A program made the translations under genes and the position numbers. This document shows positions 16,740-25,170 of a DNA stretch of 64,000 bases, piece after piece. Within the stretch, counting starts at the first letter, position 1. Each line of letters opens with the position of its first letter. The notes below the pieces were generated by a model. That model searched no databases, had not been told where the DNA came from, and saw only the letters and a program-made list of their open reading frames with translations. The stretch comes from Amycolatopsis sp. GM8 (GTDB lineage Bacteria > Actinomycetota > Actinomycetes > Mycobacteriales > Pseudonocardiaceae), in the NCBI RefSeq assembly GCF_021653975.1, contig NZ_JAJKFK010000003.1:930001-994000 (forward strand). The letters are read 5' to 3'.

Positions 16740-19187
16740 TCAGCCGGTCACGATGACGCCGCGGTCGGCGAGGTCGGCGATGGTCGCGTCGTCGTAGCCG
16801 TACTCGCGCAGGACGGCCTCGGTGTGCTGGCCCAATGTGCAGCCCACGGTCGCGGTGGTCGCCGAACGCGAGAAACCGACCACCGGGCCCACCCGGGGGT
16901 AGTCCTCGAAGATCGGGCTGTGCACCGTGTCCAGATAGCCGTGCTGGGCGCCGAAATCGCCGAGATAGTTCCGGTCGACGGTCCTCGTGTCGGCCTTCAC
17001 ACAACCGACGTCGGCGGCCAGCAGTTCGCGCTCCCAATCCTCGGCCGTGCGGGTCGCGAACACCGCGCTCAGTTCGGCGACCAGCTCGTCCGCGTGCGCG
17101 GCGCGCGCCTCGGCGTCGGCGAAGCGGGCGTCCTTCCCGAGGGCGGCGAAGGCGGGCACCCCGACCAGGTCTTCCCAGTCACCCTTTGCCGGTGCCGCGA
17201 GGAAAACCCAGTCCTGCGCTGTTTCGTACAGCCGGTAGAGCGGGCCGAAGCCGAACCCGTCCGAGTCCACGGTCGGCGCGGCCGGCCGGTTCGCGTACTC
17301 GATCGCGTCCTCACACAGTGCGTGCGTGGTCGAGTTCAGCATCGTAGTGAGCGCGTGCTGACCGGGCACGCCCCGCTTGCGCAGGTACGCACCCAGCGAC
17401 AGCGCGGTGCCTACCCCCAGGGCCGCGATCCCGTCGGGGTTGGCCGCCGAGCTCATGCTCGCGGCGGTGAGCTGGATCGAGCGGGCCCGTATCACGGCAA
17501 GGTCGTCCGTCTCGTCCTTGGGGACCAGCGCGCCCGCGTTGCGCATCGCGGCGCCCGCGCCGGCGGAGATGGTCGGCGCGAACGCCGGGCGGTGCCCGTG
17601 CGTGCCGCCGACCCCATAGCCGGGGGCGTCGACGTAGAACAGGTTGGGGTGGCGGGACAGCAGGTCCTCCGCGCCGAGGCCCAACCGCTCGGCGACCCCG
17701 GCCCGGAACGAGCACAGCACGAGATCCGCCGTGGCGGCGATCTTCCCGACGATGTCCTTCGCCTCGGGCGCGGAGATGTCCAGCGCGACCGATTCCTTGC
17801 CCTGCAGCACTTTCAGCCCGCCCGACTCCGGGAACGCCTGCAGCGTCCGCATCGGGTCGCCACCCGTCGGCTCGATCTTGATGACCCGGGCGCCGAGGTC
17901 GGTGAGCACCGTCGCCCCGAAGGGGGCGGCGTAGAACGTGCCGAGCTCGAGGATCGTCGTCCCGGCCAGGGGCAGCTCGCCGCGGCCGGCCTTGTCGTCG
18001 CTGATGACGGGCTCCCGATGGACGGCGGCGGCCCTGGCCCGCAGCTCGGCGCCGTGCTCGTCGAGCCGGGGCGCACTGTGTCCCAGGTCGGCCGGGGTGC
18101 CGGACAGCTCCACGAGCGCGCCCGGCTGCAGCACCGCGCCCCGTTCCGGGTCCTCGATCGAGACCACATGGCCACCGGCTTGCATCTGCGGGTGGTGCAG
18201 CACCTCGCTACCGTGCCGGAAGGTCTCCGCGAACACGTTCGGGTCCTCGTCGAAGACCGCCTCCCACTCGGCGAGGGTCTTCTTGCGGGCCTCGGTCAGC
18301 ATGATGTCCCAGAACTTCATGCGCTGCTCGGGGGCCTCGAAGTTGGGCAGCGTCTTCCACTCGGGATCGTCGTGCATCCACTCCAGGCCAAGGGCGCGGA
18401 TGAACGCCTTGAACAGGCGCGGCTGGGTCTGGGAGAACTGCAGCCAGTGCCCGTCCTTGGTCATCGCGACGAGCAGCAGGAACGTGAACGTGTAGTTCGG
18501 CACGCCGTCCTCGGACATCGGAGGCTGGGCGTTGAACGCGTCCGGGAACCGCTGGGCGATCATCGTGTTGGCCTGGTTCCAGGGGTCCTGGCCCGACAGC
18601 GCCTTGGCGAGGCTCACCTCGACGAGCTGCCCCAGTCCACTGGTCTCCCGCTCGGCGAGGCCGGCGAAGATCCCTTGCAGCAAGGCTTGCGTCGCGCTCC
18701 AGGAAGCGTACGGGACCGACACGAAGGTCGGGCCGGGGCGGGCGGAAGCCGACGCGAACGTCGTCGCCATGGCACCGAGCTTGGCCAGCACCATGCCTTC
18801 GTACCCCTTGGCGTCGCGCATCGGGCCGGTCCGGCCCCAGCCGGTCACCGAGCCGTAGACCAGCCGCGGGTTGACCACGGACAGCACCGAGTGGTCGAGC
18901 CCGAACCGCTCCAGCGTGGCCGGGCGCAGGGTGGTGATGAGCACGTCGGCCTCACCGGCCAGGCCCCAGGCCACCTCCGCGTCGGCCGGCTCGTGCAGAT
19001 CGAGCACCACGCTTTTCTTGCCACGCGCCAGGAACGGGTACGCCGCTTGCGCGCGCAGCACGCTGCCGCCGGGCGGTTCGACGGCGACGACCTCGGCGCC
19101 GAGATCGGCCAGGAACTGCCCGGCCTGGGCGCCGGTGAGGCCGTCGGATATCTCGACGACGCGCAGGTGGTCAAGGGGGCCACTCAT
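16740..19187 (-). CDS. Fused double family III (CaiB/BaiF) CoA-transferase
   Basis: An 815-residue protein that carries two complete family III CoA-transferase units. The first (about residues 5-385) opens with LRVVEISDGLTGAQAGQFLADLGAEVVAVEPP; the second (about 405-815) repeats it as TILELGTFYAAPFGATVLTDLGARVIKIEPTGGDP. Single-domain relatives are about 400 residues and work as interlocked dimers, so the fusion probably folds as an intramolecular dimer. It would activate a carboxylic acid by moving CoA from a donor. It has a good ribosome-binding site (AAGGAG) before ATG 19187 and lies between the alcohol dehydrogenase and amidohydrolase genes. Confidence 0.9.
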   Translation of the reverse strand: MSGPLDHLRVVEISDGLTGAQAGQFLADLGAEVVAVEPPGGSVLRAQAAYPFLARGKKSVVLDLHEPADAEVAWGLAGEADVLITTLRPATLERFGLDHSVLSVVNPRLVYGSVTGWGRTGPMRDAKGYEGMVLAKLGAMATTFASASARPGPTFVSVPYASWSATQALLQGIFAGLAERETSGLGQLVEVSLAKALSGQDPWNQANTMIAQRFPDAFNAQPPMSEDGVPNYTFTFLLLVAMTKDGHWLQFSQTQPRLFKAFIRALGLEWMHDDPEWKTLPNFEAPEQRMKFWDIMLTEARKKTLAEWEAVFDEDPNVFAETFRHGSEVLHHPQMQAGGHVVSIEDPERGAVLQPGALVELSGTPADLGHSAPRLDEHGAELRARAAAVHREPVISDDKAGRGELPLAGTTILELGTFYAAPFGATVLTDLGARVIKIEPTGGDPMRTLQAFPESGGLKVLQGKESVALDISAPEAKDIVGKIAATADLVLCSFRAGVAERLGLGAEDLLSRHPNLFYVDAPGYGVGGTHGHRPAFAPTISAGAGAAMRNAGALVPKDETDDLAVIRARSIQLTAASMSSAANPDGIAALGVGTALSLGAYLRKRGVPGQHALTTMLNSTTHALCEDAIEYANRPAAPTVDSDGFGFGPLYRLYETAQDWVFLAAPAKGDWEDLVGVPAFAALGKDARFADAEARAAHADELVAELSAVFATRTAEDWERELLAADVGCVKADTRTVDRNYLGDFGAQHGYLDTVHSPIFEDYPRVGPVVGFSRSATTATVGCTLGQHTEAVLREYGYDDATIADLADRGVIVTG

Positions 19188-19265
19188 CGTTCCAGCTCCT
19201 TCGTCGCAGCGGGATGGGGAAAGTCGGGTTGGGAGCCGGGGGCGGGCATGTGGGACTCCGGGGGC

Positions 19266-20375
19266 TCAGTGCTCGTGCGCGATGAGGCCCCGGATGTTGC
19301 GTCCTTCCAGCATGTCCGCGAAGCCCTGGTTGATGTCGTCGAGCGCGTACTTCCGCGTGACCAGGTTGTCGAGTTCGAGCTTGCCCTGGCGGGCCATGCC
19401 CAGCAACCTCGGGATGTCGGCCTGCGGGTTGCACGAGCCGTACAGGGTGCCGATGATGCGCTTCTCGAACAGCGTCAGCATCGACCCGGACAGGTCGATC
19501 GTGTGTTCCGCGTAGTCGTTCGCGAGACCGACCAGGACGATCGCGCCGCCCTTGCGGGCCAGTTTGAACGCCTCGTTCACCATCTGGCTGTCGACGACGC
19601 CCGCCGCGACCACGCAGATGTCGATGCCGACGCCACGGGTGCGCTCCCACAGGTCCGCGTGCGCCTCTTCCGCGGTGGCGTAGACGTAGTCGGCGCCGGA
19701 CGCCTTGGCGAAGTCCCGCTTCGTCTCCGCCGGGTCGATCACCGCGACCAGCGATGCGCCACCGGCGACGGCGGCGCGGACCGCGTTGGACCCGATCCCG
19801 CCCGCGCCGTAGACCGCCACCGTGTCGCCGGAGTGGAGGTTGCCCGCGTTGACGACGGCGCCCCACCCGGTGGCGACACCGCAGCTGACCAGCGATGCCC
19901 ATTCGAGGGGAACGTCGTTGCCGACCTTGACGAGCGACCGCTCGTCGACCACCGAGTAGTTCGAGAACGTGCCGAGGCCCGCCCCGCCGGGGATGCCGAC
20001 CCCGTCCAGCCGGTACCGGTAACCGCCGTTGGCCAGTTCGCCGGTCAGGATCTTCGCGCCCAGGTCGCACAGGTTGCCGCGCCCGCTGGCGCACCACCGG
20101 CAGACACCGCAGGCGGGGATGAACGACATCGCGACGTGGTCACCGACGGCGACCCGCTTGACGCCCTCCCCCAGCTTTTCGACGACACCCGCGCCCTCGT
20201 GCCCACCGACGATCGGCATCGGCGCGGAGCCCCACTTGGTGTGGTTGTCGGAGTGGCAGATCCCGGCGAACTCCATCCGTACCAGCACTTCGCCGGGCTG
20301 CGGCTCGTCGACCTCGAGGTCGACCACCTCGTGGTTCTGGTGCTTGCCCCGCAGGATCGCTGCCCTGGCTTTCAT
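19266..20375 (-). CDS. NDMA-dependent (mycofactocin-associated) zinc alcohol dehydrogenase
   Basis: A 369-residue medium-chain dehydrogenase. Catalytic-zinc ligands are visible as CHSD (Cys40) and GGHEGAGVV (His58-Glu59), and the structural-zinc cysteines in CGVCRWCASGRGNLC. The Rossmann motif is GAGGIGSNAV. The zinc-loop and FIPACG segments resemble the Rxyl_3153 family of dehydrogenases whose NAD stays bound and needs an external electron carrier, thought to be mycofactocin. No mycofactocin genes are in the window. It starts 9 bases after the monooxygenase stop, so it probably oxidises the alcohol that enzyme makes. Confidence 0.88.
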   Translation of the reverse strand: MKARAAILRGKHQNHEVVDLEVDEPQPGEVLVRMEFAGICHSDNHTKWGSAPMPIVGGHEGAGVVEKLGEGVKRVAVGDHVAMSFIPACGVCRWCASGRGNLCDLGAKILTGELANGGYRYRLDGVGIPGGAGLGTFSNYSVVDERSLVKVGNDVPLEWASLVSCGVATGWGAVVNAGNLHSGDTVAVYGAGGIGSNAVRAAVAGGASLVAVIDPAETKRDFAKASGADYVYATAEEAHADLWERTRGVGIDICVVAAGVVDSQMVNEAFKLARKGGAIVLVGLANDYAEHTIDLSGSMLTLFEKRIIGTLYGSCNPQADIPRLLGMARQGKLELDNLVTRKYALDDINQGFADMLEGRNIRGLIAHEH

Positions 20376-20384
20376 ACCCTCTCC

Positions 20385-21743
20385 TTACGCATTGCTGGTT
20401 TGTCCGGACAGCGACGGAACCACGGCCGGCCGTTCGAGGCCCAGCGTGTCGCGCAGCGTCGTCCCTTCATATTCGGTGCGGAAGATGCCGCGGTCCTGCA
20501 ACTCGGGCACCAGCAGATCGCAGACCCGGTCCAATCCCTCCGGCATGTACGGCGGCGTGATGGTGAACCCGTCACAGGCCCGCTGGTCGTACCACTTCTG
20601 CATCTCGTCGGCGATGCTGCTCGCCGTGCCCCGCAGTAATTGGTGGCTCGCCGACTTGGTCCGGGTGCGGATCAAGTGGCGCAGGGTCGGCTTCTCCTCG
20701 GTGATGATCCGATACATGTTCGGATACCGGCTCGCGTTGAGCATCGTGCTGCGCGCCGCCTCCTCCAGGGTAGGCAGCCGCTCCACCGGAATCGGCTCAT
20801 CAAGCTCCAGACCCGTCAGATCCGCGCCGATCAACTGGAAAGTGAGATCCGCGAGACCGACCTCCACCGTGATGAGATCGGCCAGCATCTCAGCGATCTC
20901 ATCGGCTTCCGCTTGCGTCTCACCGACAATCGGGATGAGCCCCGGCAGGATCGACACCGTCTCGGGAGCACGCCCGAACTCGGCGACCCGGCTCTTGAGC
21001 TTGGCATAGAAGGCGACCCCGCCCTCGATATTGCTCTGCGAGGCGAAGACCACCTCGGCATTGCGAGCCGCGAAGTTGACGCCGTCCTCCGACTGCCCCG
21101 CCTGCACGATGACCGGACGGCCCTGCGGCGAGCGCGGCATCGTCAGCGCGTCCTTCACCGTGAAATGCTTACCTTTGAAGTGCGGATGGTGAATCTTGCT
21201 TTCGTCGGCCCACACACCGCGCTCGCGGTCCATCACCACCGCGTCGTCATCCCACGCATCCCACAGCAACTGGGTGACATCCAGGAACTCCTGCGCCTGC
21301 GCGTAGCGCTCCGCCTTCGCCGGCATGGTCGCATTGAAATTCTGGGCACCGGAATACGACGTCACCACATTCCAACCGACCCGGCCCTTCGACAAAAAGT
21401 CGAGCTGCGCCATCATCCGCGCAGTGTTATACGGCTCCGTGAACGTCGTCGACACGGTCGCGATCAAACCCACGTTGCGGGTCACGGCACTGAGGGCGCC
21501 AAGGGTCGTCAGCGGCTCATACGGGCACAAATCCGGATTGACCGGGTCATCATCAAACGAAGCCTTGTCCGAAATAAAGATCGCATCGAACTTCGCCTCC
21601 TCCACCCGCCGCGCCGAATACGCCGCCATCTCCAAACCCAGCAAATCCTCAACGCCACTCTCACGCCGCCGCCAACTATGCGTGAAACGACCAACCGGAT
21701 TGAAGAACAACACCAGGCTCAACTGGCCATCACGGTGGTCCAT
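20385..21743 (-). CDS. NtaA/SnaA/DszA-family flavin-dependent monooxygenase
   Basis: A 452-residue luciferase-fold monooxygenase of the nitrilotriacetate/dibenzothiophene-sulfone group, which uses reduced FMN delivered by a separate reductase (none is in the window). Family marks include the TTFTEPYNTARMMAQLDFLS segment, GRVGWNVVTSY and GRPVIVQAGQSEDG. The start is ATG 21743 with GGAGGG upstream; a longer frame to 21773 would run into the promoter block. It heads an operon with alcohol dehydrogenase, CoA-transferase, amidohydrolase and a small protein. The promoter is copy 2 of the 134-bp block. The likely role is the first oxygenation of the substrate. Confidence 0.9.
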   Translation of the reverse strand: MDHRDGQLSLVLFFNPVGRFTHSWRRRESGVEDLLGLEMAAYSARRVEEAKFDAIFISDKASFDDDPVNPDLCPYEPLTTLGALSAVTRNVGLIATVSTTFTEPYNTARMMAQLDFLSKGRVGWNVVTSYSGAQNFNATMPAKAERYAQAQEFLDVTQLLWDAWDDDAVVMDRERGVWADESKIHHPHFKGKHFTVKDALTMPRSPQGRPVIVQAGQSEDGVNFAARNAEVVFASQSNIEGGVAFYAKLKSRVAEFGRAPETVSILPGLIPIVGETQAEADEIAEMLADLITVEVGLADLTFQLIGADLTGLELDEPIPVERLPTLEEAARSTMLNASRYPNMYRIITEEKPTLRHLIRTRTKSASHQLLRGTASSIADEMQKWYDQRACDGFTITPPYMPEGLDRVCDLLVPELQDRGIFRTEYEGTTLRDTLGLERPAVVPSLSGQTSNA

Positions 21744-21867
21744 CGCCCTCCTTGCTCCTGGCCCGGACGGCACGCGCCCAGACCACCCTCCATGGCTCCA
21801 TCAGAACCGGAGCGCAGCCTTTTGTCTAATGCATCTCGACGCCATTGCTATGCGTCGAACGCATCAA
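21734..21867 (+). repeat. 134-bp regulatory repeat, copy 2 (monooxygenase promoter)
   Basis: Ungapped partner of 10583-10716. At one end it covers the start codon and ribosome-binding site of the monooxygenase (minus strand, ATG 21743); at the other it runs exactly into the stop codon of the upstream F420-type gene (21864-21866). It is the whole spacer between these two genes and must hold the promoter of the monooxygenase operon. Confidence 0.85.
21850..21864 (-). promoter_or_regulatory. Candidate LysR operator at the monooxygenase promoter
   Basis: ATGCGT-CGA-ACGCAT at 21850-21864 is a 6-bp-arm palindrome placed 116 bases into copy 2, exactly where copy 1 has ATGCGTC-G-GACGCAT. The flanking GTCTAATGCATCTCG is also conserved. 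The site lies about 107 bases upstream of the monooxygenase start, a usual position for a LysR activation site. Confidence 0.55.
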
Positions 21868-22814
21868 CGCGTGCCCGCACCCGGCCGGCCCGGGGCAAGG
21901 GCGAATTCCTCCCCGAACCGGCGCACGGTGTCCTCGGCGGCACCGGGATCGTCACCACAGATCACCATGACCACGCGGTCCACGCCACGGGCCTCCAGCG
22001 CGGCCACATCGTCCTGGATCCGCGCCGTGTCCCAGCCGCGGCGGGCGTCCAGCATTCCCCAGCGTCCGCTGACCGACACCTCCACGGCGTCCGCGGGACG
22101 GCCCTCCTTCTCGGTCAGCTCGCGGAGCTTCTCAATGCGCCGCGCGAGTTCGTCGAAGCCGTCGATCGGCGCGGTCCGCATCGTCTCGGCGAGCCGTCCG
22201 GTGGCGAGCACGGCCATCCACCCGCTCCCGTAGCGGGCGGCGCGCTCCAGACCGAATGGGCTGTTGCCGTGGATCAGCAGCGGGGGCCCTGGCCGCTGCA
22301 CGGGGCTGGGTTGCACCCGGTTCTCCTTGGCCTCGAAGCGCTGGCCCTGGTAGGTGACATCCCCGTCCGACCAGGCGGCGCGCATGACCTCGATCGCCTC
22401 GTCGAACGCTTCGCGCCGGGTGCTGAAATCGATGCCCAGCGCACGGAACTCGCCGCGCAGGTAGCCGGTCCCGACGCCGACGGTCAGCCGCCCGCCGCTG
22501 AGCGCGTCCAGGCTCGCGGTCTGGTGCGCGGTGAGCATCGGATTGCGGTAGGGCAGCACGAGAACCCAGGTGAGCAACCGGATCGCCGACGTGACCGCCG
22601 CACAGAACCCGAGCGCCGAGAACGGGTCCACGCTGCCCTCGCCACCGGAGCGCACCCACTTGCCCGACGGCGCCGGGTGATCGGTGAACCCGAGTGCCCC
22701 GTACCCGGACTCCTCGGCGGCGCGCGCGAACCTGGTCATCGCCGCCGGCGAGATGATCGCGGGCGTCCATTTCGGGTCCGCCACCGCATGCTGAACGTCG
22801 AACTTCACGTCCAC
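21864..22814 (-). CDS. F420-type LLM oxidoreductase
   Basis: A 316-residue LLM-family protein. The FTDHPAPSGKW motif near residue 43, PYRNPMLTAHQTASLDALSGGRLTVGVGTGYL and LLIHGNSPFGLERAA are shared with the proteins at 41338-42240 and 60959-61873, forming one subfamily in this window. The spacing from the isochorismatase-like gene upstream is 31 bases. The stop codon is embedded in the 134-bp repeat. Family members act as F420H2-dependent reductases or dehydrogenases, so a role in substrate reduction is likely; the exact reaction is unknown. Confidence 0.88.
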   Translation of the reverse strand: MDVKFDVQHAVADPKWTPAIISPAAMTRFARAAEESGYGALGFTDHPAPSGKWVRSGGEGSVDPFSALGFCAAVTSAIRLLTWVLVLPYRNPMLTAHQTASLDALSGGRLTVGVGTGYLRGEFRALGIDFSTRREAFDEAIEVMRAAWSDGDVTYQGQRFEAKENRVQPSPVQRPGPPLLIHGNSPFGLERAARYGSGWMAVLATGRLAETMRTAPIDGFDELARRIEKLRELTEKEGRPADAVEVSVSGRWGMLDARRGWDTARIQDDVAALEARGVDRVVMVICGDDPGAAEDTVRRFGEEFALAPGRPGAGTR

Positions 22815-22845
22815 GCCTTCCAGTCAGAAGAACAAGAGATCGGGC

Positions 22846-23475
22846 TCACCCGGCGGTCTTCGCCCAGGCGGCGGCCAGGTCGTCGACCGACACCACCTTG
22901 GCGAGCATCGCGATGGTGTGTTTCAGCATCAGCTCGCCGTACTCGGGGGGCGTGCCCGCGACCGCGTCGCGTGGCACGACCACCCGGAAGCCACCGTGCA
23001 TCGCTTCGCCGGCGGTCAGCGGCAGCGCCACGTTGAGCGACACCCCGGCCAGCACCAGGGTGCGGATCTCCCGCCCGCGCAGCACCGGCAGCAGCTCCGT
23101 CCCCCACGCCGGGTTGAACCCGTGATGCCGGGGCAGCACGAGATCCCCGGGGTCGGCCAGCTCCGGCAGGACCTGGGTGGCGCGGTGTCCCGGCCCCCAC
23201 GCCGACGAATGCGGCCGGGTCACCCGCGACAGCGGCGCCGTCCCGTGATCGGTGGCGCCCAGGGTGCCCTCGAACGTCGCGTGCACGACCAGCACGCCCG
23301 CCTCGCGGGCCGCTTTCAGCAGCCTGCCGAGGCCCGCGACGAGGCCGTGCGCGTCACCGGCCAGCGCGGGCAGGATCGAGTCCGCGCCGATCACCCCGTT
23401 CTGGCACTCGATGCAGACCACGGCCGTGGTCTGCGGTTCGACCAGTTCTGGCAACGGAACCTTCGTTGACGCCAT
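22846..23475 (-). CDS. Isochorismatase-fold protein lacking the usual Asp-Lys-Cys triad
   Basis: A 209-residue isochorismatase/cysteine-hydrolase fold. The usual catalytic residues are changed: the first-strand Asp is Glu23 (VVCIECQNG), the Lys position reads R116-H117 (VLPRHHGF), and the nucleophilic Cys is Ala150 in GVSLNVALPLTA. The rest of the fold, including GFRVVVPRDAVAG, is preserved, so the protein is folded but cannot use the normal cysteine chemistry. True isochorismatases also lack the cysteine but keep other residues. It lies between SDR and F420-type genes in the catabolic operon. Function is unknown. Confidence 0.85.
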   Translation of the reverse strand: MASTKVPLPELVEPQTTAVVCIECQNGVIGADSILPALAGDAHGLVAGLGRLLKAAREAGVLVVHATFEGTLGATDHGTAPLSRVTRPHSSAWGPGHRATQVLPELADPGDLVLPRHHGFNPAWGTELLPVLRGREIRTLVLAGVSLNVALPLTAGEAMHGGFRVVVPRDAVAGTPPEYGELMLKHTIAMLAKVVSVDDLAAAWAKTAG

Positions 23476-23518
23476 TGTCGTGTCGCATCCTTCCTGAGAC
23501 GGTCCCGAGGTGTCGGGA

Positions 23519-24277
23519 TCACTTGCCGCCGGCGACTGCCCAGACCTGGCCGGTGACGAACGAGGCGGCGTCGGACAGCAGGAAACCGACGGTGGCGGCG
23601 ATGTCCTCGGGCTCGCCTATCCTGCCGATCGGGATGCCGCTGAGCAGCTGCCGCACGGTGGCCTCGTCCACGGTGTCCATCCGCGGGGTGCGGATGAATC
23701 CCGGGGACACCGCGTTGACCCTGATCTTCTCCTTGGCGAAGGCCAGTGCGGCACTCGCGGTGAGCGAGTTGAGCGCGGCCTTCGAGGCGCCGTAGGCGAT
23801 CATCTCGGGCTCGGCGTGGGAACCGGCCTGCGACGAGATGTTGACGATCGCTCCGCCACCCGCCGCGACCATGTCCTCGTGCACCAGCCACATCAGCTGG
23901 AACACCGCGTCCACATTGGTCCGGAAGATCGACCGCCAGCTGCGCGGCGTGATGTCCGCCGGGCGCTGGCGCTTGGTGTAGGCCGCGTTGTTGACCAGCA
24001 GCGTGATCGGACCCAGCTCGGCCCGGATCCGTTCCACGGTCGCGATGTTCGCGGCCTCGTCACCGACGTCGGTCTGCACCAGCAGTGCCCGCCGGCCCAG
24101 CTTCTGTACGAGGGCGGCGGTTTCCTCGGCGGCGGGGGTGTCGCTGCGGTAGCTGATGGCGACATCCGCTCCACGCCGGGCGAGTTCGAGCGAGATGGCC
24201 CGCCCGATCCCCTTGCCACCGCCGGTGACCAGCGCCGTGCGCCCCGCGAACTCTTCGGCCGCTTCGTGCTCGCTCAC
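23519..24277 (-). CDS. Short-chain dehydrogenase/reductase
   Basis: A 252-residue classical SDR. The dinucleotide motif TGGGKGIG is near residue 18, NNAAY follows in the middle, the catalytic Ser is in NISSQAGS and the YGASK motif supplies Tyr and Lys. The start is GTG 24277, whose GTGA overlaps the stop of the F420-type gene; the frame is open further upstream but has no better start. It resembles FabG-like 3-oxoacyl reductases. It probably interconverts a hydroxy and keto group in the pathway. Confidence 0.9.
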   Translation of the reverse strand: MSEHEAAEEFAGRTALVTGGGKGIGRAISLELARRGADVAISYRSDTPAAEETAALVQKLGRRALLVQTDVGDEAANIATVERIRAELGPITLLVNNAAYTKRQRPADITPRSWRSIFRTNVDAVFQLMWLVHEDMVAAGGGAIVNISSQAGSHAEPEMIAYGASKAALNSLTASAALAFAKEKIRVNAVSPGFIRTPRMDTVDEATVRQLLSGIPIGRIGEPEDIAATVGFLLSDAASFVTGQVWAVAGGK

Positions 24278-25131
24278 TGTGCCTCCAGTCCCGCGTCGGC
24301 GGCGAACCGCTCGATCGCCTCGATCGCCTGCCTGCTGCGGGCCCACGGCGTCACCACGAGCCGGTCGACCCCGGCCGCGGCATAGGACTCCACGAGCTCA
24401 CGGTCGTAACCCTTGCCCCACCCCATGATCGCGGTGACCTCGAACGGCAGATCGGCGCGACCGTACTCGGCCCGCAACGGCTGCACCTTGGCCAGGATCG
24501 ACCGGATCTCGTCGGGCGACTCCAGGCTGCCGTACCACCCGTCACCGTCGCGGGCGACGCGGCGCAGCGCCGCCGGGGCCCGGCCGCCGATCAGGAACGG
24601 CGGCCGGGGCTTCTGGACCGGCTTGGGCTCGAAGCCGACTTCGGGCATCGAGTAGAACTCGCCCGCGAAACTCGGGGTCTCCTCACGGAACAGCTTGTCG
24701 AGGAGCGTGATCATCTCATCGGTTCGCTTGCCGCGATTGGTGAATTCCTGCCCGGTCGCGTCGAACTCCTCGCGCATCCAGCCCACGCCGATGCCCAGTG
24801 ACAACCGGCCGCCGGAGAGCACGTCGGCCGTGGTGATCGCGCGGGCCAGGGTGGCCGGGTCGTGCAGCGGCATCACCAGCACCCCGGTACCCAGCCGCAC
24901 CCGGCTGGTGATCCCGGCGAGGAAGGTCAGCGTGGCCAGCGGATCCAGGAACCGGGAGTTCCAGGCGAACGGTGGCTTGCCCGTCCGGCCCGGATAGCTG
25001 TGCTGCAGCACGGTCGGCGTGACGACGTGCTCGCCGCTCCACAGCGACTCGAAGCCGAGCTCCTCGGCGCGGACCGCGACCTTGCTCAACTGTCCGGGAT
25101 GGACGGGGACGATGTTCAAGCCGAACTGCAC
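24274..25131 (-). CDS. F420-type LLM oxidoreductase
   Basis: A 285-residue LLM-family enzyme, shorter than its neighbours. The SLWSGEHVVTP motif near residue 31, GTGVLVMPLHDPATLARAI and GGRLSLGIGVGWMREEF are typical of the F420-dependent TIGR03619-like group. The start is ATG 25131, and the stop overlaps the SDR gene by four bases, indicating coupled translation. The neighbouring gene upstream is another LLM enzyme 39 bases away. The substrate is unknown. Confidence 0.88.
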   Translation of the reverse strand: MQFGLNIVPVHPGQLSKVAVRAEELGFESLWSGEHVVTPTVLQHSYPGRTGKPPFAWNSRFLDPLATLTFLAGITSRVRLGTGVLVMPLHDPATLARAITTADVLSGGRLSLGIGVGWMREEFDATGQEFTNRGKRTDEMITLLDKLFREETPSFAGEFYSMPEVGFEPKPVQKPRPPFLIGGRAPAALRRVARDGDGWYGSLESPDEIRSILAKVQPLRAEYGRADLPFEVTAIMGWGKGYDRELVESYAAAGVDRLVVTPWARSRQAIEAIERFAADAGLEAQ

Positions 25132-25170
25132 GAGCGGCTCCTCCGTGACGTGGGCTCTGGCACGAGTGAC

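Noticed and set aside
16725-20639. A 1304-codon plus-strand frame opposite the CoA-transferase and alcohol dehydrogenase genes
   Set aside because: It is antisense to three genes with clear family motifs. High GC content at third codon positions keeps the opposite strand free of stops; its translation is His/Arg/Asp-rich with no recognisable domain.
21734-21867. The 134-bp repeat as an insertion-sequence end or attachment site
   Set aside because: There are no terminal inverted repeats, no target duplication and no transposase or integrase nearby. The conserved parts are a start signal and an operator, which point to promoter duplication.
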